From Deltaproteobacteria bacterium (GTDB lineage Bacteria; Desulfobacterota; Syntrophobacteria; Syntrophobacterales; Syntrophobacteraceae), in NCBI GenBank assembly GCA_021780695.1, contig JAJXYD010000019.1, positions 27,838 through 91,837 on the forward strand: 64,000 nt of DNA. The letters are read 5' to 3'. Of the stretch, positions 8,050 to 15,123 are shown one piece after another. The first letter of the stretch is position 1. Each line of letters opens with the position of its first letter. Made by a program: the position numbers and the translations under genes. The notes beneath the pieces are model-generated. The model had not been told where the DNA came from and searched no databases. It was given only the letters and a program-made list of their open reading frames with translations.

Positions 8050-11000
8050 CTAAACCACTTCGTCCAGGATTCCCTCAATTTCGGCAAACACCTGCTTGGG
8101 GGAGAAATGCTTTACGCGCGCGGCCCCGCTGGGACAAAAACCCGCGCAACTTCCACAGCCCTTGCACAGAGCCTCGTTTACCTCCGAAATCCCCTTGCGG
8201 CCGTTAAACTCGATGGCGGAATAGGGGCACAGTTTAATGCAGGTCTGACACCCTATGCAGATGTCGGGATCTATCCAGGAGGTAACGGGTGAGACCTCCA
8301 CTTTACCGGCAGCCGAAAGGGCAAGGGCCTGGGCAGCCGCGCCCGAGGCATGGGAGACCGCATCCGGGATGTCTTTTGGCCCCTGGCAAACGCCGGCCAG
8401 AAAGATGCCGTCGGTTGGCGTTGAAACGGGCCCCAGCTTGGGGTGCTCCTCCAGGAAAAAGCCGTCTCCACCCTGGTTTATTCCAAAGACGCGCGCAACT
8501 TCGGCAGCGTCGCCGCGGGCCTGGATAGCGGTGCAAAGGACCACCATATCCACTGGCAGGCTCACCCTGCGCCCCAAAAGGGTATCCTCGCCTATTACGA
8601 TCAGTTTCTTTTCACCCGTTGACGACACCTGCTCCTTGATCTCGGCGGGTCTACCGCGCACGAAGTTTACACCTTCTTCCTGCAGCCGCCTGTAGAACTC
8701 TTCGTATCCCTTTCCATAACACCTCATATCGATATAGAAGTTGTGGACCTGAGTGTCGTGGCCGGCCTTTTCCTTTATGAGGTGGCCGTATTTTAGAGCG
8801 TACATGCAGCAGACGCGCGAACAGTAGACGTGATGGTTTTCGTCCCGGCTTCCAACGCAGTGGATAATGGCGACGCTTTTGGGCTTTTTGCCGTTTTTCA
8901 TAACGATTTGCCCACCGGTGGGTCCGACCGCATTATTTAATCTTTCGAACTCAAGGCCGGTATAGACCTCCTCAAAACGACCGTAGCCGTAGTTTACGAA
9001 AGCCGAGGCGTCCATAGTGTCAAAGCCGGTGGCAAGAATGATCGAGCCGACCTGAAGTTCGATTTCCTGCGCGCCCATCGAATGGTCTATGGCATTTCGC
9101 TCGCAGGCCCTGACGCATTCCATGCACTCCGAGCACACACCGCAGTTGAGGCATTTGGCCGATTCGCTCATGGCGGCCTCCTCGGAGATACCTTGGCTTA
9201 CTTCGGCAAAAGAGGCCTTTGCCACATCGGGAGCAATCCGGTTAACCGAAGCCCTCGCGATAAGCGGGGCCTTCTTTGGGATCTGTTGCCAGTTGCTCGC
9301 ATTTGCCTCTGCGGCCTCCGGGAGATCGACCTGCTCGCCGCGCAAATACCGCTCGATTGCCTCGGCGGTTTCCCGGGCCGCACCGACGGCCTCTATCACG
9401 GTCGCGGGTCCCATCACCGCATCACCGGCGGCAAAGACGTCGGGGGCCGAGGTCTGCCCGCACCTGGAGGCGGCAACGATTCGGCCGCGCCTGCCCACAT
9501 CGAGTCCGGAGGCCACGCAGCATTGCGTATCGGGCTCCTGACCGATGGCCGGAATAACGGCGTCGCATTCGATTACAAAATCGCTTCCCTCGACAGGCAC
9601 AGGGCGCCTGCGGCCGGATTCATCGGCCGGACCGGGAGCGGTTTTAACGCAATGGAGTCCGGTGACTTTTCCATCTCTGCCTTCGAGGGCAACCGGAGCG
9701 GTAAGATAGCTGATCTTTATGCCTTCAAGGAGCGCATCCTCGATTTCTTCCTCGTAGGCGGGCATCTCCTCGCGGGTCCTGCGGTAGACGATGGTAACCT
9801 CTTTGCTGCCAAGGCGCAGGGCGGTCCTGGCCGCATCTACGGCAACATTTCCACCGCCCAGGATGAGCACCCGGTCTCCGGGCGATTTACGGTCGCCAAG
9901 GCTGGTGGTGCGCAAAATATCCGTAGCCTGGATGACGCCGCTAAAATCATTTTCGCCGCGGATGTTCATCTTTAGCGGCTTGTGGGCGCCGATACCAACA
10001 AATATGGCCTTAAAGCCCTGCTGTCTCAGATCGTCGAGGGTAAAATCGACTCCGAACCTCTTGCCGGTTTGCAGGCTGATGCCCAGGCGCAAAATATTAT
10101 TTATCTCGCGGTCCAAAACCTCAGGGGGAAGCCTGTAGTCGGGAATTCCGACCTTGAGCATGCCTCCGGGCTCGGGCAGGGCCTCAAAAATCGTTACCCC
10201 GTAGCCCTTTAGCCTCAGGTAATAGGCGGCGGTAAGCCCGGCTGGCCCCGAACCTATCACGGCCACTTTCTCGGGCCTGTCTTCGATTTGCGGGACGGGA
10301 ATATCCTCTGGTAAAACCCGGTCTGCGGCAAAACGTTTGAGTTCTCTAATGGAGACGGAAGAATCGATCTGAGTTCTTCGGCAGTTAGATTCGCACACAT
10401 GCGGGCAAACCCTGCCGAGAACGCCGGGAAGAGGCAACTTCTCCATTATAAGCTGAACGGCTTCCTTGTATTTGCCAAGGCCCACAAGCTGGGTGTAGCC
10501 CTGAACGTTAACCCCGGCCGGACAGGTAAGCCTGCAGGGCGCGGTGTCCTTCTTTTCGATTGCAAAGGTTATGGGCACCGCCTGAGGGAAGAACCTGTAG
10601 ACGGCCTTTCGCTCGCCCATATTTTCGTCGAACTCGTTGGGGACCGAAACAGGGCAGTGCTCGGCGCAAATCCCGCACCCGGTGCAGCGGTCTTCCATGA
10701 CATAGCGGGGCTTGCGGCGCACCTTGACCTTAAAGTTTCCGACATATCCCTTTACTTCGGTCACCTCGCTGTAGGAGAGCAGGTTGATATTGGGGCTCTG
10801 GGCAACGGCAACCGTTTTGGGCGTGGAAATGCACGCCGCGCAGTCCAGGGTCGGAAAGGTCTTGTCGAACTGGACCATGTGCCCGCCGATCGAAGGGTGC
10901 CTTTCGACCAGGTGGACCTTGCAGCCGGATTTGGCGATATCAAGAGAGGCCTGGATACCGGCGATTCCTGCCCCCACCACCAGGACATCGGGATTTACGC

Positions 11001-11418
11001 CCACCTCGCGGCTAAAGAGGGTTTCGTGAAAATTAACCCGGCTAACCGCGCCCGAGGCAATGCTCTTAGCCTTGTCAGTGGCTTCCACCGGATCCTGGGT
11101 AACCCAGGAGCAGTGTTCCCGCACGCAGGCCATCTGGAAAAAGTAGGGGTTAAGCCCGGCACGCCGGCAGGCGTTCTGAAAGGTCTTTTCGTGAAGCCTG
11201 GGGGAACACGAGGCCACAACCACACGGTTTAAGCCCAGCTCCTTAATGTCTTTCTGGATCATCTCCTGGCCGGGGTCGGAACACATGAATTTGTAGTCGC
11301 GGGCGACGACCACGTTTTTCGAGTGCTCTCCGATATGGTCGCGCACTTCCCCTACCGCGACTTTTCCGGCGATATTGGTTCCACAATGGCAGATATAAAA
11401 CCCGATCCTTGGACGCAT
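8050..11418 (-). CDS. hdrA: HdrA with an inserted GltD/NfnB-like NAD(P)H oxidoreductase module
   Basis: About 1122 residues from ATG 11418, chosen because AGAGG lies just upstream; an in-frame extension to 11460 is possible. Numbered from 11460: N-terminal HdrA domain with CHCG at ~25; FAD Rossmann VVGAGIAGIQ at ~161; CxxC (CAAC) at ~207; ferredoxin motif CTGCGICAEHCP at ~259; then from ~305 to ~735 a whole glutamate-synthase-small-subunit/NfnB-like unit, with Cys motifs CRLTCP and CPHVCESNC, FAD site IGSGPAGLTAAYYL, NAD(P) site ILGGGNVAVDAA and closing GDAVMGPATVIEAVGAAR. HdrA resumes with Cys clusters and ends with CIGCQTCIKLCP and CKGCGSCAGFCP. Inference: NAD(P)H oxidation or reduction is built into HdrA, replacing a separate FlxA-type subunit. 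Confidence 0.9.
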   Translation of the reverse strand: MRPRIGFYICHCGTNIAGKVAVGEVRDHIGEHSKNVVVARDYKFMCSDPGQEMIQKDIKELGLNRVVVASCSPRLHEKTFQNACRRAGLNPYFFQMACVREHCSWVTQDPVEATDKAKSIASGAVSRVNFHETLFSREVGVNPDVLVVGAGIAGIQASLDIAKSGCKVHLVERHPSIGGHMVQFDKTFPTLDCAACISTPKTVAVAQSPNINLLSYSEVTEVKGYVGNFKVKVRRKPRYVMEDRCTGCGICAEHCPVSVPNEFDENMGERKAVYRFFPQAVPITFAIEKKDTAPCRLTCPAGVNVQGYTQLVGLGKYKEAVQLIMEKLPLPGVLGRVCPHVCESNCRRTQIDSSVSIRELKRFAADRVLPEDIPVPQIEDRPEKVAVIGSGPAGLTAAYYLRLKGYGVTIFEALPEPGGMLKVGIPDYRLPPEVLDREINNILRLGISLQTGKRFGVDFTLDDLRQQGFKAIFVGIGAHKPLKMNIRGENDFSGVIQATDILRTTSLGDRKSPGDRVLILGGGNVAVDAARTALRLGSKEVTIVYRRTREEMPAYEEEIEDALLEGIKISYLTAPVALEGRDGKVTGLHCVKTAPGPADESGRRRPVPVEGSDFVIECDAVIPAIGQEPDTQCCVASGLDVGRRGRIVAASRCGQTSAPDVFAAGDAVMGPATVIEAVGAARETAEAIERYLRGEQVDLPEAAEANASNWQQIPKKAPLIARASVNRIAPDVAKASFAEVSQGISEEAAMSESAKCLNCGVCSECMECVRACERNAIDHSMGAQEIELQVGSIILATGFDTMDASAFVNYGYGRFEEVYTGLEFERLNNAVGPTGGQIVMKNGKKPKSVAIIHCVGSRDENHHVYCSRVCCMYALKYGHLIKEKAGHDTQVHNFYIDMRCYGKGYEEFYRRLQEEGVNFVRGRPAEIKEQVSSTGEKKLIVIGEDTLLGRRVSLPVDMVVLCTAIQARGDAAEVARVFGINQGGDGFFLEEHPKLGPVSTPTDGIFLAGVCQGPKDIPDAVSHASGAAAQALALSAAGKVEVSPVTSWIDPDICIGCQTCIKLCPYSAIEFNGRKGISEVNEALCKGCGSCAGFCPSGAARVKHFSPKQVFAEIEGILDEVV

Positions 11419-11464
11419 TAGACAACCTCTAGGGCCGTTGAGCCCAGTTTGAAAAACCAACCCC

Positions 11465-11701
11465 TCACACGGGGGTGTCCCTGTCGCCGTTATCCTGCTT
11501 CCAGGCGCTTTTCATCGCCTTATCGAAATGGCACCCGGCACAGTCGAAATCACGGTCGCACAGCTTGAAATTGACCACCTTGGCTCTCATCCACACGCAT
11601 TCCTTTTCGCCTTGTTCGGGCACCGGCACGGTTTTTCCTTTTGGCGGATTTCCAGTTCCGAGCGGCATAATATTGGAGTCCCTCCCCTGGGAAAAGTCCA
11701 T
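11465..11701 (-). CDS. Small Cys-rich protein, first gene of the hdr operon
   Basis: About 78 residues from ATG 11701 (a TTG at 11716 and an ATG at 11668 behind GGGAGGG are alternatives). The C-terminal half carries a conserved-looking block: CVWMR, then KLCDRDFDCAGCHFDKAM. I recall this Cys-Asp pattern from short N-terminal or stand-alone segments in deltaproteobacterial signalling proteins, but can name no function. The three closely spaced Cys could bind metal or sense redox state. It lies 46 bp before hdrA and directly behind the sigma-54 promoter. Confidence 0.65.
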   Translation of the reverse strand: MDFSQGRDSNIMPLGTGNPPKGKTVPVPEQGEKECVWMRAKVVNFKLCDRDFDCAGCHFDKAMKSAWKQDNGDRDTPV

Positions 11702-11762
11702 ATTTTCCGAAAACAATCCCAGACGAAAAAATCAACCGTTTGACAGAGCGCAAGCGTCATAG

Positions 11763-11778
11763 AGCAGGATACATGCCA
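11763..11778 (-). promoter_or_regulatory. Sigma-54 (-24/-12) promoter of the hdr operon
   Basis: Read on the minus strand the site is TGGCATGTATCCTGCT, i.e. TGGCATG-N4-CTGCT, with GG and GC separated by exactly 10 bases as sigma-54 requires. The expected start site is near 11752, giving a leader of about 50 bases to ATG 11701. A divergently encoded NtrC-family activator lies 2 kb away. Confidence 0.75.
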
Positions 11779-11944
11779 GGAGGGGGAAAATTGGGGCAAG
11801 CTCAGCTTTGTCCAGACCTTCCAAGCCTTTTGGGCAGGGCCGCGACGGGGAGTAAAAATTTTTCTTTTCCCGCTTCCCTTTGTTCGATACAAGGCCATGT
11901 TTGCAAACGATTTCAATGAGGATGTTTGTCTATATTTGAACATG

Positions 11945-11963
11945 TTGTATAAATTTTAAACAA
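11945..11963. promoter_or_regulatory. Candidate activator site, copy 1 (TTGTATAA-N3-TTAAACAA)
   Basis: An 8-3-8 dyad with one mismatch, about 170 bp upstream of the sigma-54 promoter, the usual distance for an NtrC-type enhancer. It matches the perfect copy at 12134-12152. Inference: binding site of the regulator encoded at 13762. Confidence 0.45.
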
Positions 11964-12104
11964 AAGGAGAGGCGAAAACAAGAAAATCGACCGGATAGAC
12001 GCAGAGACCGCACAGGATTTTTCTCTATAGTTATCTCCTTCTGAGGCTCGCGCCCTTAATGAGCGCCCCCTCAACCCGGAGAGGCGATCAGAACAGATTA
12101 GGAA

Positions 12105-12135
12105 CCGGGGGCGTTGCCCCGGGCCCTATTTTTTT
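12105..12135 (+). terminator. GC-rich hairpin with T-run, no gene upstream
   Basis: CCGGGGGC-GTT-GCCCCGGG is followed by CCCTATTTTTTT. It looks like an intrinsic terminator on the plus strand, yet no plus-strand coding region precedes it. It could end a small RNA or attenuate the transcript of the kinase gene at 12247. Confidence 0.4.
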
Positions 12136-12152
12136 GTATAAATCTTATACAA
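12134..12152. promoter_or_regulatory. Candidate activator site, copy 2 (perfect TTGTATAA-ATC-TTATACAA)
   Basis: A perfect 8-3-8 palindrome about 95 bp before the kinase ATG. Together with copy 1 it defines TTGTATAA-N3-TTATACAA. It overlaps the end of the T-run at 12105-12135. Confidence 0.5.
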
Positions 12153-12246
12153 TCCATCATTATCCAAACCGATCCGGTCTTTGGGGCCGGATTAAGTTCC
12201 ATACAGGGCGGGGATTAGGCCCCGCCCCCGCGCCGAGGGGCCGATC

Positions 12247-13752
12247 ATGCAAACGCCGATTAAAATTGGAATAATCGGGGGTGGGAGACGCTGCCGGGCG
12301 TTTCTCGAGATGTTTGACTCATTGCGTTTCCCCAAGCTTGGGGCCGAGATCGTCTCCGTAGCCGATCCCGATCTGGAAGCTCCAGGCATACGTCTGGCCC
12401 GGGAAAAGAAAATTTTGGTCACAACCGATTATAAAGACTTCTACGACCTCAAGGACCTGGACCTGGTAATAGAACTGACGGGCAAGGAGGACTTGCTCGA
12501 AGATTTTTTAAAACACAAGCCTGCCGGAGTGCGGGTGCTCGAATCGGCAATATCGAAGATTTTCGGCGATGTTTTGTGCCTAAGTGAAGAATATCAATTC
12601 GCAAAGCGCCAGATAAACCTGGTTGAAGGCATCATGGACAGCCTTTTCATGGGGTTGCGCGACTGGGTGCTGGTCATGCAGCCGGATCTCAAATTGCACG
12701 ATGCAAACGAAGCCTTCCTTAACGCCGTTCACAAGAGCAAAGACGAAATTGTGGGCAAATACTGCCATGAGGCGGCCTACGGAACGATGAAACGGTGCAG
12801 CGCGGAGGGGTTCTATTGCCCGGCGGTCCGATGCCTTCAAACCGGGGAGGCAGCCCACGCGATTTTGGAAAACACCGGCCCGGAGGGTTGTAGCCGCTAC
12901 CAGGAAATTACGGCCGTTCCCCTAAAGACCACGGGGGGCCGCATAGAGCTGGTTGTGGAGATATTCCGCGACATCACCGACGAGATGGGTCAAAAGGTCG
13001 AGCAGAAGGTCTCGGCGCTCAAAAAGGACCTCATGAGGCTTGTCTATGAAGAGAAGATGATATCTCTTGGGAAAATGGCGGCAAGCGCGGTCCACGAGAT
13101 AAACAACCCCTTGACGGGGATAAATGCTCTTGCGCGCCTGGTACGCGAGGAACTCGAATCGGGCAAAACAGATGGGGCGGCCAGGCAAAAATATATCTAT
13201 TACCTTGGGCTAATCGAGTCCGAAGCGGCCCGTTGCAGTACGATCGTAAGGGATCTGCTCCATTTTTCGCGCCAGGCCAAGGGAAGCCGAAGCGAGTTTG
13301 AGATAAACGCACTGATAGAAAGGGTGCTCGATTTCGTTCGTTTTCGCCTCGATTCGCAGCAGATACTGGTAAAAACCGAACTGGCCCCGGCTCTGCCATT
13401 ACTTATTGGAGATCAAAGCCAGATAGAGCAGTGTCTTTTAAATCTTATATTCAATGCCGCCGACGCCATGCCCGATGGGGGCGAACTGATTCTAAGGACA
13501 TCGGTTGGGGCAAAGCCCGCGATGATCCGCATCGAGGTAATAGACACCGGAGCGGGCATTGCCAAGGAGATAGTACCGCTTATCTTCGAGCCTTTTTTTT
13601 CCACAAAGAGCCACGACAAGGGTGTGGGGCTGGGACTTTCGGTAGTCTACGGCATAGTCAAGGAACACGGGGGCACGGTTTACGTAAAAAGTGAAGAGGG
13701 GGTGGGTTCGCGCTTCATTTTGAAGTTTCCGGCAGCAAACTCCATTGTTTAG
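12247..13752 (+). CDS. Histidine kinase with N-terminal NAD(P)-binding Rossmann domain and Cys-rich PAS
   Basis: 501 residues, soluble. Residues 1-~110 are a dinucleotide-binding fold: beta1 loop GIIGGGRRC (8-16), beta2 ending in VADPD with D40 placed to hold an adenosine ribose, then IELTG. Residues ~122-245 form a PAS domain with four Cys (C173, C184, C191, C196) around a GKYCHEA...C...C..C pattern. HisKA has H283 (SAVHEINNP); the HATPase G boxes are DTGAGI and GVGLGLSVVYG. Inference: the kinase reads NAD(P)(H) and/or Fe-S/redox state and passes phosphate to the NtrC regulator encoded 9 bp downstream, which would activate the divergent hdr operon. Confidence 0.88.
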   Translation: MQTPIKIGIIGGGRRCRAFLEMFDSLRFPKLGAEIVSVADPDLEAPGIRLAREKKILVTTDYKDFYDLKDLDLVIELTGKEDLLEDFLKHKPAGVRVLESAISKIFGDVLCLSEEYQFAKRQINLVEGIMDSLFMGLRDWVLVMQPDLKLHDANEAFLNAVHKSKDEIVGKYCHEAAYGTMKRCSAEGFYCPAVRCLQTGEAAHAILENTGPEGCSRYQEITAVPLKTTGGRIELVVEIFRDITDEMGQKVEQKVSALKKDLMRLVYEEKMISLGKMAASAVHEINNPLTGINALARLVREELESGKTDGAARQKYIYYLGLIESEAARCSTIVRDLLHFSRQAKGSRSEFEINALIERVLDFVRFRLDSQQILVKTELAPALPLLIGDQSQIEQCLLNLIFNAADAMPDGGELILRTSVGAKPAMIRIEVIDTGAGIAKEIVPLIFEPFFSTKSHDKGVGLGLSVVYGIVKEHGGTVYVKSEEGVGSRFILKFPAANSIV

Positions 13753-13761
13753 AGAGGCAAC

Positions 13762-15123
13762 GTGTCAGAAAAAATTCGAATACTGGTTGTAGACGACGAA
13801 TTGATTATCCGGGAATCCCTGGTCGGTTGGATGAGGCGGGCGGGCCACCAGGTGGCGGCGGCATCCGGAGGCGGGCAGGCGCTCGAGATGCTCGGGGGGA
13901 CCGAATACGATCTGGTTTTTCTGGACATAAGAATGCCCGATCTAAGCGGCCTGGAAGCCTTAAAAGCCATAAAAACCGCCTACCCCCATATCCTTGTGGT
14001 GATGATAACCGCCTATGCCTCGATTGAAACGGCCATCGAGGCCATGAAGAACGGGGCCGACGATTTTCTGATGAAGCCTTTCCAGGCCGAGCAACTCGAA
14101 TTGATGATAGAAAAGCTCATCAATCAGAAAAAGCTCGTCGATGAAAACATTTCCCTGCGAAGCCAGCTAAACGGCGCCTCCCGCTATCACGACATAATAG
14201 GGTCCTCGGAGTGCATGAGGCGGCTTTTTTCCTTTATCGACCAGGTGGCGCAAGTCGACTCCCCGATTTTACTCCAGGGGGAAACGGGCAGCGGCAAGGA
14301 ACTGGTAGCCAAGGCCATTCATGCCCGCAGCAATCGCAGATACGGACCGTTTATAGCCATAAACTGCGGGGCCTTCTCCGATACGCTTCTTGAAAGCGAA
14401 CTGTTTGGCCATGAGGCGGGCTCCTTTACCGGGGCCAACCGGACCCGGATCGGGCGTCTGGAGATGGCCAAGGGAGGTACGCTTTTTCTCGATGAGGTGG
14501 GCGAGATAACGCTAAAGATGCAGGTCGATCTGCTTCGCGTACTCCAGGAAAAGATTTTCCACCGGGTCGGGGGCAACAGGGAGATAGGCGCCGATTTCAG
14601 GCTCATCTCGGCCACTCACCAGGACCTTTTCCAAAGAGTGTCACAGGAACAGTTTCGCAAGGACTTCTATTTCCGTCTAAAAGTGATCGAAATCGAGGTC
14701 CCCCCCCTTAGAAACCGCAAGGAAGACATACCCCAGCTGGCAGAGCATTTTTTACAAAAATTCCGTCGTGAAACAAACAAACAGGCAAAGAGTTTCAAAG
14801 ATGACGCGATGCTTTTGCTCCAGTCCTACGACTGGCCGGGCAATGTGAGGGAGCTTGGAAATACGATCGAGCGGGCCGTAGTGCTCTCCAAGGGGCCCTA
14901 TCTCAAAAAGGAAGACTTCGCCTTTCTTTTTAGATCGTGTGAGGAAGAGGAAAAGGAAGCGGCCGTTACCATGCGCGAGGTCGAAAAAAACCATATCGAG
15001 CACATCCTCAAACTCTGCCGCTGGAATATCTCGAAGGCGGCAAGCGTGCTGGAGATGAACCGGGCCACCTTGCACCACAAGATCAGGAAATTTGAATTGA
15101 AGCAGGAGGATCAGTCGCGTTGA
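13762..15123 (+). CDS. NtrC-family sigma-54-dependent response regulator
   Basis: 453 residues from GTG 13762 (AGAGAGG upstream). Receiver ~1-120 with DD at 11-12 and phospho-acceptor D55; AAA+ sigma-54 activation domain ~148-385 with Walker A GETGSGKE and Walker B LFLDEVGEI; Fis-type helix-turn-helix at the C-terminus (SKAASVLEMNRATLHHKI). The sigma-54 contact loop reads GSFTGA instead of the usual GAFTGA, a mild variant. It follows the Rossmann kinase by 9 bp and is the obvious partner of the sigma-54 promoter at 11763-11778. Its last 41 bases overlap the convergent kinase gene. Confidence 0.93.
   Translation: MSEKIRILVVDDELIIRESLVGWMRRAGHQVAAASGGGQALEMLGGTEYDLVFLDIRMPDLSGLEALKAIKTAYPHILVVMITAYASIETAIEAMKNGADDFLMKPFQAEQLELMIEKLINQKKLVDENISLRSQLNGASRYHDIIGSSECMRRLFSFIDQVAQVDSPILLQGETGSGKELVAKAIHARSNRRYGPFIAINCGAFSDTLLESELFGHEAGSFTGANRTRIGRLEMAKGGTLFLDEVGEITLKMQVDLLRVLQEKIFHRVGGNREIGADFRLISATHQDLFQRVSQEQFRKDFYFRLKVIEIEVPPLRNRKEDIPQLAEHFLQKFRRETNKQAKSFKDDAMLLLQSYDWPGNVRELGNTIERAVVLSKGPYLKKEDFAFLFRSCEEEEKEAAVTMREVEKNHIEHILKLCRWNISKAASVLEMNRATLHHKIRKFELKQEDQSR

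Larger units (their letters stand above)
11779..12246. other. Divergent regulatory region between hdr operon and Rossmann kinase
   Basis: No gene. It holds two copies of an inverted repeat (11945-11963 and 12134-12152), an imperfect GC-rich dyad near the sigma-54 promoter (about 11795-11815, GGGCAAGC/GCTTTGTCC), a hairpin with T-run (12105-12135) and a GGGCGGGG/CCCCGCCC hairpin at 12206-12227 just before the kinase ATG. Confidence 0.6.

Noticed and set aside
9082..9975. 297-residue plus-strand frame within hdrA
   Set aside because: Antisense shadow; composition without domain features.
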